Part shown: one piece after another, positions 52,218 through 60,538 of the stretch | Layout: each line of letters starts with the position of its first letter | Numbering within the stretch: the first letter of the stretch is position 1 | NCBI RefSeq assembly: GCF_003116585.1 | Contig: NZ_QEHM01000003.1 | Location: forward strand, 172,916 to 236,915 | DNA length: 64,000 bases | Source: Albibacillus kandeliae | Lineage (GTDB): Bacteria > Pseudomonadota > Alphaproteobacteria > Rhodobacterales > Rhodobacteraceae | Direction: 5' to 3' | The notes under the pieces: generated by a model | What the model was told of the DNA's origin: nothing | Databases searched by the model: none | What the model saw: the letters and a program-made list of their open reading frames with translations, nothing else | Program-made: the position numbers and the translations under genes

Positions 52218-53573
52218 ATGATAACCAATTCTCAACTTGCGCGCTTGGGACTTTTTGACACTCGCGTGCCACGCTACACCAGCTACCCGACGGCGCCGCA
52301 TTTCGCAGCGGATTTCGGGGCGGACATGTTCCGCGACTGGCTCGGCGCGATCCGCCCGGGCAGCAGCGTGTCACTCTACGTCCACGTCCCGTTCTGCCGC
52401 CGGCTCTGCTGGTTCTGCGCCTGCCGGACCCAGGGGACCCAGTCTGCCGCGCCCGTCGCGGCCTATCTCGAAACCCTCAAGGCCGAGCTCGCGCTGGTCG
52501 CGCACCACCTGCCCGAGGGCGTGCGCTTGTCCCGCCTCCACTGGGGCGGCGGCACACCGACCCTGCTGGCCCCCGACATGATCCGCGAACTGGCCGAGGC
52601 CATCGCCCGTGTCGCCCCCTTCGCACCGGGGGCCGAGTTCTCGGTCGAGATCGACCCGAACGAGATCGACTCCGAACGCCTCGACGCACTGGCCGGGGCG
52701 GGCATGAACCGGGCCTCGATCGGCGTTCAGGACTTCAACCCCGACATCCAGAAGGTCATCGGCCGCGAACAGGGCTTCGACGTGACCCGCCGGGCCATCG
52801 ACATGATTCGAGAGCGGGGAATCCAGAGCCTCAACGCCGACATCCTGTTCGGTCTGCCCGACCAGTCCCGCGCCCGGATGTCCGAGAGCGTGCAGAAGCT
52901 GCTGTCGCTCTCGCCCGACCGGGTCGCGCTCTACGGCTATGCCCATGTGCCCTGGATGGCGCGCCGCCAGTCGATGATCCCCTCCGACGCGCTGCCGACC
53001 CCGCAGGAGCGGCTGGAGCTCTTCGAGACCGCACGCCGCATGTTCGTCTGGGACGGTTACGAGGAGATCGGGATCGACCACTTTGCCGTGCCCGCCGACG
53101 GGCTCGCCCGGGCCCAGAAGGCCGGAACGCTGCGGCGCAACTTTCAGGGTTATACCGACGACACCTCCGAGGTGCTGATCGGCATCGGCGCCTCGTCCAT
53201 CTCCCGGTTTCCGCAGGGCTATGCCCAGAACGCTCCGGCGACCTCCGCCTATACCGGCCGCATCCGCGAGGGGCAGTTCGCCACCGCCAAGGGCCACCTT
53301 TACGGCGGCGAGGACCAGATGCGCGCGCGGATGATCGAGGCGCTGATGTGCGACTTCCGCATCGACGCGGCCGAGATCCGGTCTCGTTTCGGCATCCCGG
53401 CCCAGCAGCTGAGCGAGATGTTCCGCGACGCCGACCGGGCCTTCGAGGGTATGCTGCATGTGTCCGAGCAGGGCCTCTCCATCCCGCCCGCGGTCCGTCC
53501 GCTGACCCGGCTGATCGCGCGCCAGTTCGATGCCTACGACATGAGCCAGCAGCGCCACAGCTCGGCTATTTAG
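52218..53573 (+). CDS. hemN: Oxygen-independent coproporphyrinogen III oxidase (radical SAM)
   Basis: A 451-aa radical-SAM enzyme that decarboxylates coproporphyrinogen III to protoporphyrinogen IX without oxygen. The cluster motif is CRRLCWFCAC, with HVPF just before it. The segments SFGVQDFNP-like (ASIGVQDFNPDIQ) and YGYAHVPWM are family signatures. Start ATG 52218; there is no Shine-Dalgarno, and with FnrL acting at -41.5 the transcript would begin at or beside the ATG. The pair hemN plus hemF (59571) covers anaerobic and aerobic heme synthesis. It ends overlapping the convergent gene by 8 bp. Confidence 0.96.
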   Translation: MITNSQLARLGLFDTRVPRYTSYPTAPHFAADFGADMFRDWLGAIRPGSSVSLYVHVPFCRRLCWFCACRTQGTQSAAPVAAYLETLKAELALVAHHLPEGVRLSRLHWGGGTPTLLAPDMIRELAEAIARVAPFAPGAEFSVEIDPNEIDSERLDALAGAGMNRASIGVQDFNPDIQKVIGREQGFDVTRRAIDMIRERGIQSLNADILFGLPDQSRARMSESVQKLLSLSPDRVALYGYAHVPWMARRQSMIPSDALPTPQERLELFETARRMFVWDGYEEIGIDHFAVPADGLARAQKAGTLRRNFQGYTDDTSEVLIGIGASSISRFPQGYAQNAPATSAYTGRIREGQFATAKGHLYGGEDQMRARMIEALMCDFRIDAAEIRSRFGIPAQQLSEMFRDADRAFEGMLHVSEQGLSIPPAVRPLTRLIARQFDAYDMSQQRHSSAI

Positions 53574-54417
53574 CGGCAACCCTCAGCCGGGGGCGGTCGT
53601 GGCTGCGGCTGCGCGCCACCTGCTTCCTGAGATCCCGCACCAGATCGTCGGCACAGCAGGGCGTCAGGCCACCGGCCAGCACCACAGGGGCGGCCAGCCC
53701 CTTCAGCCGCACCTCGACCACGTAGCTGCGCGGGGCCTGCCGCAGCTTGGCCTCGCGTCCCAGCAGTTTGGACGCCGCAACGCCGCGCGATCCATCAATC
53801 GCGGGCTCGGGCATGATCGCCAGCCCCTGGTACCCGATGTCGAACCCGTCGACGGCGCCAAGCGGGGCACGCAGGCGGGCGGTCTTCAGGGCGCCATCCA
53901 CGATGTCGATCCGCGCGGGCCTGCGATGGCGCGCACCGGGCAGCAGGAAGAACCCCGACATCGCCACGCCAATCGCAAGCACGACAAAGCCCAGCCCCGT
54001 ATCGGTCGCCGGATTGACGTAGAACGGCATCGCCGCCACCGCCCCCATCAACAGAGGGATCAGCGGCGCGAGGCGCGAGTTGCGGGCCGGTAGGACATGG
54101 TAGGTCGTCGCCCCGGTCTGGGGATCAACCTCGCGCCGATAGGCCGCCACCGTTGGCAGGTGCAGGGTGCGCACCACGTTCAGGCCCCCGAAGAACAGGA
54201 AGAGCCACAGCGGCACGCCCAACAGCGCGCCCCACTGCCCAAGCCGCAGCGCAAAGGCCCGGAGCAGGATCTCGGGCTCCAGCCCGGCGGCACCCAGCCG
54301 GGCGGACACCATCGCGCAAGCCAGCACCGGAACAGCCGCAACCGCAGCCCACCGCAGGCCATCGGCCAGCGGGGACGTAACGGAAAGCTCAATGGCTGCA
54401 GGCTCAGTACCTGGCAT
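53566..54417 (-). CDS. Uncharacterised membrane protein with PH-like C-terminal part
   Basis: A 283-aa protein with four probable membrane helices: about residues 22-42, 60-82, 115-133 and 140-158. The cytoplasmic C-terminal half (GALKTARLRAPLGAVDGFDI, SKLLGREAKLRQAPRSYVVE, ending DLVRDLRKQV) looks beta-rich, perhaps PH-like. I do not recognise the family. It stands alone and is convergent with hemN, sharing 8 bp of 3' sequence. Confidence 0.75.
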   Translation of the reverse strand: MPGTEPAAIELSVTSPLADGLRWAAVAAVPVLACAMVSARLGAAGLEPEILLRAFALRLGQWGALLGVPLWLFLFFGGLNVVRTLHLPTVAAYRREVDPQTGATTYHVLPARNSRLAPLIPLLMGAVAAMPFYVNPATDTGLGFVVLAIGVAMSGFFLLPGARHRRPARIDIVDGALKTARLRAPLGAVDGFDIGYQGLAIMPEPAIDGSRGVAASKLLGREAKLRQAPRSYVVEVRLKGLAAPVVLAGGLTPCCADDLVRDLRKQVARSRSHDRPRLRVAAK

Positions 54418-54828
54418 ACGTTCAAACCTTGGAGTAGTAAGGAAATGCAGAGCAGTCTTGCTGGTCGAGCGGGTCCCTCAGGCCGTGGCCTCCACACCGC
54501 TCGAATCACAGGGGCGCCTGATAGAAGCATCTCTTTTCTGACGCAAGTGGTCGTTTTAGTTGACCGATCCACCGTGCTCCGCCCGCATGGGTGGTGCAAT
54601 CTGCCGCACCTTGCCTGCAACCGTCAGGCGAGCGGCAGGTCTTCGATCCCGGACAAGAGCCTCAACCCCATTCCCGCATAGGGCGATCTCAAGTCCATGC
54701 CGCTCGCGCGACCAATAAGAAACCCGCCGCGCAGTCTCCTGTGCGGCGGGTCATGGGAAACAGTGTCGGTCGCGACCGTGGCAAGATAGCGCGGCGCCTG
54801 TCGGCGCCGGTGCCCTGCGGTGCCCGCG
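54418..54828. other. Intergenic region of 411 bp without a supported gene
   Basis: It should hold the promoter of the membrane-protein gene (minus strand, left part) and the terminator of the carboxypeptidase gene (54722-54751). Short open frames here lack ribosome sites and family features. I looked for tRNA arms and found none. Nothing else is evident. Confidence 0.6.
54722..54751 (-). terminator. Terminator downstream of the D,D-carboxypeptidase gene
   Basis: ACCCGCCGC (54722-54730) and GCGGCGGGT (54743-54751) form a 9-bp stem; on the minus strand it is followed by TTTCTTATT. It lies about 78 bp after the gene end. Confidence 0.8.
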
Positions 54829-56340
54829 TCAGCTGGGCCCGATCATGAAGCAGGAGACGTTACGCGCCTGCAGGCGGCGGCAGGCCAGGTCGGCACTCTC
54901 GCGCGTCATCCCGAGGAAGTTCGCGTCGAACCCGCGCGACCCCTGCACCACCTTGCGCAGCGAGCCATCGAGCGTCGCCATCTCGGTCAAAGCCGTGCGC
55001 AGCAACACTTTTTCCGCCGCATAGCGGCTCGGGTAACGGCCCACGTTGATCCCCCAGAGCCGCCCGCCAGAAGTAGAAACGCGGGTCACCAGCTCCTGCC
55101 CGGCGCCGTCGTCGGCGGTGGTAGAGGCCAGGATCAGGTCATCGGGGCGCGCCGCGGGACGCGGCACTTCGGTCGGGGCGTCCTCGGTGGCGGTGACGGT
55201 CTTGGCGACGGTGGCATCGGCCACCACGGCGACAACCTCTTCCGGCAGCGGCTCGACCTCGGCCACGGCGACCACTTCGGGGGCCGGCGGCACCTTCACC
55301 CCCGCCACGGCGGCGTCGATTCCGGCCTGGATCGCCTCGCTCGCCTCGCGCGCGGATTCGACCACGGCGTCGGCCACGAGAACGGTTTCACCCGCCCGCG
55401 CAACCGGCCGCAGGCTGGTCGTCACCGCGCCGACAAGGCGGATGGTCTTGCCCGCAGCGACATCCGGGGTTGTCGTGGCTGCATAGAGCGGACGGTCGGG
55501 TTTGCGCAGCGGCGCGCGCGCCGGTGCCTTGCGGAAGCCGACGTCCAGCAGCTCGGCCACCTTGGCGTCGCGCCAGCTGGAGGTCTTGCCGCCAAAGACG
55601 GTCGCGATCACCCGCTCGTCGCCACGCTCGGCCGAGGCGACGAGGTTGAAGCCCGCGGCATTGGTATAGCCCGTCTTGATCCCGTCGGCGCCCTTGTAGC
55701 TGTTCAGCAGACGGTTGTGCGAGGTCACCGTGCGCACGCCCGCGTTCGCCGAATGACGCGAGAACAGGTTGTAGTACTGCGGGTAGTCGTAGATCAGGTG
55801 GCGCCCGAGGATCGTCATGTCGTGCGCGGTCGAAAGATGGCCGGACTCGGTCAGGCCGTGGGCGTTCTTGAAGGTGGTCCGCGTCATGCCCATCGCCTGG
55901 GCCGTGCGGGTCATCCGGCGGGCAAAGGCCGCCTCGCTGCCCTCGATCGCCTCGCCGATGGCGGTGGCCGCGTCGTTGGCCGACTTGATCGCGGCGGCGC
56001 GGATCAGATAGCGCAGCGCGATCTTCTGGCCCGACTTCAGCCCCAGCTTGGACGGCGGCTCGGAGGCCGCGTGGCTGGTGATGGTCACCGGCGTGTCGAG
56101 GGTGATCTCGCCGTTCTGCACCGCCTGGAAGGCAATGTAGAGCGTCATCATCTTGGTCAGGGAGGCGGGATGCAGCGGCGTGTCGGCATTGGTCGAATGC
56201 AATACCTCACCGGTGCGCGCATCCATCACGTAGTCCGCATAGGGTGCCGCGAAGGCACTCAGCGGAAGTACGATGAGAAACCAGATTGCCGTTATTACAT
56301 ACACGCCCAGACGGGCCGGGCTGATACGCCGTACCTGCAC
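54829..56340 (-). CDS. D-alanyl-D-alanine carboxypeptidase (DacA/PBP5-like) with C-terminal SPOR-like domain
   Basis: A 503-aa penicillin-binding protein that trims pentapeptide stems in the periplasm. Signal sequence at about 10-32. The active-site motifs are SLTK (Ser60-Lys63), SAN (IKSANDAA) and KTG (DGIKTGYT), all intact. After a Val/Ala/Pro-rich linker, the last 75 residues (WGINVGRYPSRYAAEKVLLR, ARNVSCFMIGPS) resemble a SPOR domain, which binds denuded septal glycan and so would direct it to the division site. Confidence 0.92.
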   Translation of the reverse strand: MQVRRISPARLGVYVITAIWFLIVLPLSAFAAPYADYVMDARTGEVLHSTNADTPLHPASLTKMMTLYIAFQAVQNGEITLDTPVTITSHAASEPPSKLGLKSGQKIALRYLIRAAAIKSANDAATAIGEAIEGSEAAFARRMTRTAQAMGMTRTTFKNAHGLTESGHLSTAHDMTILGRHLIYDYPQYYNLFSRHSANAGVRTVTSHNRLLNSYKGADGIKTGYTNAAGFNLVASAERGDERVIATVFGGKTSSWRDAKVAELLDVGFRKAPARAPLRKPDRPLYAATTTPDVAAGKTIRLVGAVTTSLRPVARAGETVLVADAVVESAREASEAIQAGIDAAVAGVKVPPAPEVVAVAEVEPLPEEVVAVVADATVAKTVTATEDAPTEVPRPAARPDDLILASTTADDGAGQELVTRVSTSGGRLWGINVGRYPSRYAAEKVLLRTALTEMATLDGSLRKVVQGSRGFDANFLGMTRESADLACRRLQARNVSCFMIGPS

Positions 56341-56583
56341 GATTTTCTGCCTCGTTCTGCCTCATGCCGCCGGTTTTCCGGCTGACCTTTTTCTGCGACA
56401 AAGCTACCACAGCGAACACATGAAATAAACCCGCCCCTTGCCGGTTCCCGCCGAAAATACGAACAGGGTCGATCACATATCTTGGGGCGCCGCCGATTTG
56501 AGCGGCAATACCTTGAATTGTGGCGAAACCAAGGCAGAAACCACCCCCGAACGCGCCCTGCTGGGCGAAGCACCCGGCAAGCT

Positions 56584-57282
56584 TCAGCCGATCTCTTCGA
56601 CCAGCGCCGCCAGCTGCTCCAGCGAGGGGATGGTCCGGAACCGGCCATGTGCTTCCGGCGGCTCGGCATGTTCGAGATCCCAGAGCAGATCGTGTGGCAC
56701 GTGAACGCCCCATGCCCCGACCTCGATGGCGGGCAGCACGTCGGATTTCATCGAGTTGCCGACCATCATCGCCCGCTCCGGCCCGTCCCCCAGCCGCGCG
56801 AAGATCTCGCCATATCGCGCCGGCGTCTTGTCCGAAACGATCTCGACCCCATCGAACAACTCGCCCAGCCCGGATTGCGCCAGCTTGCGCTCCTGGTCCA
56901 GAAGGTCGCCCTTGGTGATCAGCACCACCCGGTGCGTCCCGGCGATCCGTTCCACCGCGTCCCGCGCATGGGGCAGCAGGTCGATCGGATGCGCCAGCAT
57001 CTCGCGCCCGGCGGCCAGCAGCGCGGCAATGACCTCGCCCGGCACCTTGCCTCCGGTCACCTCGACCGCGGTCTCGATCATCGACAGGGTGAATCCCTTG
57101 ATCCCAAAACCGTAGAGAGACAGGTTGCGCCGTTCCGCGGCCAGCAGGCGCTCGTCCAGCCGGTCCGGCGCGCAGTGATCGGACAGCAGTTCGGTAAAGC
57201 GGTCCTGCGTCAGCCGGAAGAAGCGTTCGTTGTGCCAGAGCGTGTCATCCGCGTCAAAACCGACCGTTGTGAGCGCTTTCAT
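56584..57282 (-). CDS. HAD-superfamily hydrolase
   Basis: A 232-aa soluble phosphatase-like protein. HAD motif 1 is GFDADDTLW near residue 8 (the second Asp of the DxD pair is Asp12), motif 2 VLITKGD, motif 3 Lys before the acidic MVGNSMKSD segment, where motif 4 usually has two Asp; here it reads GNSMKSDV. Substrate unknown; the subgroup resembles phosphoglycolate-like phosphatases. It is divergent from clpS. Confidence 0.88.
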   Translation of the reverse strand: MKALTTVGFDADDTLWHNERFFRLTQDRFTELLSDHCAPDRLDERLLAAERRNLSLYGFGIKGFTLSMIETAVEVTGGKVPGEVIAALLAAGREMLAHPIDLLPHARDAVERIAGTHRVVLITKGDLLDQERKLAQSGLGELFDGVEIVSDKTPARYGEIFARLGDGPERAMMVGNSMKSDVLPAIEVGAWGVHVPHDLLWDLEHAEPPEAHGRFRTIPSLEQLAALVEEIG

Positions 57283-57379
57283 GTCATCAACTCTGTTTAC
57301 ATCGTCTTTCCGAATCCTGCATTAACACTATATACAAGCAAACGCCCAATGATGTGCCGGAACCAGGTTCCTTCCTGCG

Positions 57380-57721
57380 ATGACTCCCATGCAAATCCAG
57401 ATGTCGAAAAAGTCGGATGATGACAGCGACAGCTCTGTCCTTCTCGAGACGCGGCCAAAGACCAAGCGGCCGCCGCTCTACAAGGTGCTGCTGCTGAACG
57501 ACGACTACACGCCGATGGAGTTCGTCGTGCACGTGCTCGAGCGGTTCTTCGGCCTGAATCACGCACAGGCCTTCGAGATCATGCTGACCGTGCACAAGAA
57601 GGGCGTCGCCGTCGTGGGCGTGTTCAGCCACGAGATTGCCGAAACCAAGGTCGGGCAGGTCATGGACTTTGCCCGCCGCCATCAGCACCCCCTGCAGTGC
57701 ACGATGGAAAAGGAAGACTGA
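57380..57721 (+). CDS. clpS: ClpS N-end-rule adaptor
   Basis: A 113-aa adaptor that delivers N-degron proteins to ClpAP. Key residues: [16 protein letters not shown] (the hydrophobic-pocket Asn-Asp-Asp) and [13 protein letters not shown]. The N-terminal extension is flexible and acidic. The ATG at 57380 is followed in frame by a second Met at position 4, either being possible. The methyltransferase gene starts 4 bp after the stop. ClpA itself is not in the window. Confidence 0.95.
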   Translation: MTPMQIQMSKKSDDDSDSSVLLETRPKTKRPPLYKVLLLNDDYTPMEFVVHVLERFFGLNHAQAFEIMLTVHKKGVAVVGVFSHEIAETKVGQVMDFARRHQHPLQCTMEKED

Positions 57722-57725
57722 CCTC

Positions 57726-58721
57726 TTGTCCCAGCGCCTGAGCCTCGCTCTCGAAGAGGGCGGCCTCGTGCTGCCCGCCGAGGGCCGCATCGCCGTCCTG
57801 CACCCGCGCGCCGGAACGGACCTCTCCGCCCTGCCCCGCGACCGCGTCACCGTGGTTCAGCCCTTCTACCCCGACCACGCGGCCTTTGCCGCCGAGGGCT
57901 ACCAGACCGTCGTCGCGCTCGATCAGCTGACGGATCCGCTGGCCGCCGTCCTCGTGGTCCTGCCGCGCGCCAAGGCACAGGCCCGCGCGCTGCTGGCCGC
58001 CGCGATGGGCGCGACCTCCGGCCCGGTGATCGTCGACGGGGCCAAGACCGACGGCGTCGACAGCGTCCTCAAGGACATGCGCAAGCGCACCGCGGTCTCC
58101 GCCCCGATCTCCAAGGCCCACGGCAAGCTCTTCTGGTGCGAGGCCGACGCCGCCGCCTTCGCCGACTGGCGCGCCCCTGCCGAGCAATGGGTCGAGGGCT
58201 ACCGGACCGCGCCCGGCGTCTTCTCTGCCGATGGCATCGACCCGGCCTCGCAGCTCCTGGCCTCCGCCCTGCCCGCCAAGCTCGGCCGCCATGTCGCCGA
58301 CCTCGGCGCAGGCTGGGGCTACCTCGCCCATGCGGTGCTGGCCGACGCCGGGGTCGAAAGCCTCGATCTCGTCGAGGCGGACTACGGCGCGCTCGACTGC
58401 GCGCGTATCAACGTGACCGACCCGCGCGTCCGCTTCCACTGGGCCGACGCGACCACCTGGCAGGCGCCGGGCCGGATCGACACCGTGGTGATGAACCCGC
58501 CCTTCCATTCCGGGCGCGATACCGATCCCGACCTCGGCCGCGCCTTCATCCGGGCCGCGGCCCGCCTGCTCGCCCCCTCCGGCCAGCTGGTCATGGTGGC
58601 CAACCGCCACCTGCCCTACGAACCCACCCTCCGGGAGGCCTTCCGCCAGATCGACGAGATCGGCGGCGACAACCGCTTCAAGCTGTTGCTTGCGCAACAC
58701 CCCTCTCGCGCGAAGCGCTGA
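57726..58721 (+). CDS. Class I SAM-dependent methyltransferase (RsmC/RlmG-like)
   Basis: A 331-aa protein. The catalytic half has the SAM-binding motif VADLGAGWGYLAHAVL and the N6/N2-amino methyltransferase motif MNPPFHSG, which together point to the RsmC/RlmG group that modifies guanine in rRNA. The N-terminal half (residues 1-160) is a degenerate copy, as in RsmC. The likely start is TTG at 57726, with AAGGAAG 9 bases upstream; an in-frame ATG at 57636 lies inside clpS. Overlap or near-contact with clpS suggests co-transcription. Confidence 0.88.
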   Translation: MSQRLSLALEEGGLVLPAEGRIAVLHPRAGTDLSALPRDRVTVVQPFYPDHAAFAAEGYQTVVALDQLTDPLAAVLVVLPRAKAQARALLAAAMGATSGPVIVDGAKTDGVDSVLKDMRKRTAVSAPISKAHGKLFWCEADAAAFADWRAPAEQWVEGYRTAPGVFSADGIDPASQLLASALPAKLGRHVADLGAGWGYLAHAVLADAGVESLDLVEADYGALDCARINVTDPRVRFHWADATTWQAPGRIDTVVMNPPFHSGRDTDPDLGRAFIRAAARLLAPSGQLVMVANRHLPYEPTLREAFRQIDEIGGDNRFKLLLAQHPSRAKR

Positions 58722-58766
58722 ACCGGGCTAGTCTCGCCCCCGGACCATCCCCCTCAGGAGTCGCCC

Positions 58767-59564
58767 ATGTCCTTTTCCATTGCCGGCAAGACCGCGATCA
58801 TCACCGGGGCTGCCAATGGCATCGGCCTCGCCATTGCCCGCAAGTTCGCCGAGAAGGGCGCCAACGTGATGGCGGTCGACATGGATGAAAAGGCCCTGCA
58901 GGCCGAACTCGGCGACCGGCCCGACAGCAGCATCCGCGTCTTCGCCGGCGACCTGCGCGAAAAGCTGACGCTCGCCAACCTGCTCTCGGCCACCATCGAC
59001 AACTTCGACCAGGTCGACATCCTGGTGAACGCCGCCCGCCAGGTCGAATTCAGCGACCCGCTCGACACCAATGTCGAACTGGCCGAGGCGATGCTGCAGA
59101 ACAACGTTCTCTCCACCCTGCGCCTGAGCCAGATGGTCGCCAAGCGGATGATCAAGCAGTCCGAGGGCAGCGACGAGGGCTTCGCCGGGTCCATCGTCAA
59201 CATCACCTCGATCTCGGCCCGCCGCGCCCACCCCGAGCTGATGGCCTATTCGATCAGCGCCGCCGCGCTCGACCAGATGACGCGATCGCTGGCGGTAACG
59301 CTGGCCCCCCACCGCATCCGGGTCAATGCCGTCGCCATCGGCTCGGTGATGAGCGCCTCGCTCAAATCGCTGCTGAAGGACCACCGCGAGTACCGGCAGG
59401 AGATCGAGAAGCACACGCCGCTCGGACGCATCGCCGCACCGGGCGAGGTCGCCGAAGCGGTCCAGTTCCTCTGTTCCGAGGCCGCCTCCTTCGTCACCGG
59501 CCAGGTCGTCACCGTCGACGGCGGCCGCACCCTGCTTGACGCCGTCCCGGCAGCGGCGCACTAA
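58767..59564 (+). CDS. Short-chain dehydrogenase family protein lacking the catalytic Lys
   Basis: A 265-aa Rossmann-fold protein. The cofactor motif is TGAANGIG (residues 13-20). The NNAG position reads VNAARQ, and the active-site Ser lies in ITSIS. The usual YxxxK is replaced by YSISA, so the Lys is Ala. The C-terminal VTVDGG is normal. Loss of Lys should cripple ordinary oxidoreduction, so it may bind NAD(P) for another purpose. It ends 6 bp before hemF, implying a joint transcript; a link with heme synthesis is a guess. Confidence 0.88.
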   Translation: MSFSIAGKTAIITGAANGIGLAIARKFAEKGANVMAVDMDEKALQAELGDRPDSSIRVFAGDLREKLTLANLLSATIDNFDQVDILVNAARQVEFSDPLDTNVELAEAMLQNNVLSTLRLSQMVAKRMIKQSEGSDEGFAGSIVNITSISARRAHPELMAYSISAAALDQMTRSLAVTLAPHRIRVNAVAIGSVMSASLKSLLKDHREYRQEIEKHTPLGRIAAPGEVAEAVQFLCSEAASFVTGQVVTVDGGRTLLDAVPAAAH

Positions 59565-59570
59565 GCGCCC

Positions 59571-60464
59571 ATGACCGCCACATTCCAGACCGAAAAGACC
59601 GCTGCGGCGCAGTGGTTCCGGCAACTCCGCGACGAGATCGTCACCGCCTTCGAGGCGCTTGAGGATAGCCACGACACCGGCCCGCTCGCCGATGCTGCCC
59701 CCGGCCGCTTCGAGGTGACCGAGACCCGCCGCGCCTCTGCCGACGGCTCCGACGCGGGCGGCGGGCTGATGAGCGTCATGCGCGGCGGCCGCGTCTTCGA
59801 AAAGGTCGGCGTCAACGTCTCGACCGTCTACGGCACCCTCGGCGAACGGGCACAGGCCGCGATGGCGGCGCGCAAGGGCATCCCCGGCATGGCGGACGAT
59901 CCGCGATTCTGGGCCTCCGGCATCTCGCTCGTCGCCCACATGCAGAACCCCCACGTCCCGGCGGTCCACATGAACACCCGCATGTTCTGGACCCCGCACG
60001 CCTGGTGGTTCGGCGGCGGCTCCGACCTCAACCCCTGCATCGAGTACGACGAGGACACCGCGCATTTCCACGCGGTGCAGAAGGCCCACCTCGACCCGCA
60101 CGGACCGGCGCATTACCCGCGCCTCAAGGCCTGGGCCGACGAGTACTTCTACATCCCCCACCGCAAGCGTGCGCGTGGCGTCGGCGGCATCTTCATGGAC
60201 GACCATTGCAGTGGCGACTGGCAGGCCGACTTCGCCCTGACCCGCGACATCGGCCGCGCCTTCCTGCCCGCCTTCCTGCCGCTGGTGGAAAAGCGCCGCG
60301 TGCAGGACTGGTCCGAGGCCGACAAGGACGCGCAGCTCACGCACCGTGGCCTCTATGCCGAATACAACCTCGTCTACGACCGCGGCACCAAGTTCGGCCT
60401 CGAAACCGGCCACGACGCCAACGCCGTGCTGATGAGTCTCCCGCCGATGGCCAAGTGGCACTGA
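59571..60464 (+). CDS. hemF: Oxygen-dependent coproporphyrinogen III oxidase
   Basis: A 297-aa cytoplasmic enzyme performing the aerobic counterpart of the HemN step. Conserved regions: MRGGRVFEKVGVNVSTVYG, HMNTRMFWTPHAWWFGGGSD, DEYFYIPHRKRARGVGGIF and YNLVYDRGTKFGLETGHDAN. Length is normal. The intergenic repeat follows directly. Confidence 0.98.
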   Translation: MTATFQTEKTAAAQWFRQLRDEIVTAFEALEDSHDTGPLADAAPGRFEVTETRRASADGSDAGGGLMSVMRGGRVFEKVGVNVSTVYGTLGERAQAAMAARKGIPGMADDPRFWASGISLVAHMQNPHVPAVHMNTRMFWTPHAWWFGGGSDLNPCIEYDEDTAHFHAVQKAHLDPHGPAHYPRLKAWADEYFYIPHRKRARGVGGIFMDDHCSGDWQADFALTRDIGRAFLPAFLPLVEKRRVQDWSEADKDAQLTHRGLYAEYNLVYDRGTKFGLETGHDANAVLMSLPPMAKWH

Positions 60465-60470
60465 ACCCGG

Positions 60471-60538
60471 CTTCTTTGGGTTCCAAGTATCCCGGGGGGA
60501 GGCCGCAGGCCGGGGGGCAGCGCCCCCCTCACGCCGCC
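60471..60538. repeat. Intergenic repeat element, copy 2
   Basis: CTTCTTTGGGTTCCAAGTATCCCGGGGG-type start, then GGGGGGCAGCGCCCCCC hairpin, as at 33195-33273. It lies between convergent hemF and cysG and overlaps the last few codons of cysG. Confidence 0.8.

Noticed and set aside
54418-54828. tRNA or small RNA gene in the 411-bp gap
   Set aside because: No T-arm or acceptor-stem pairing was found on either strand; only a terminator hairpin is supported.
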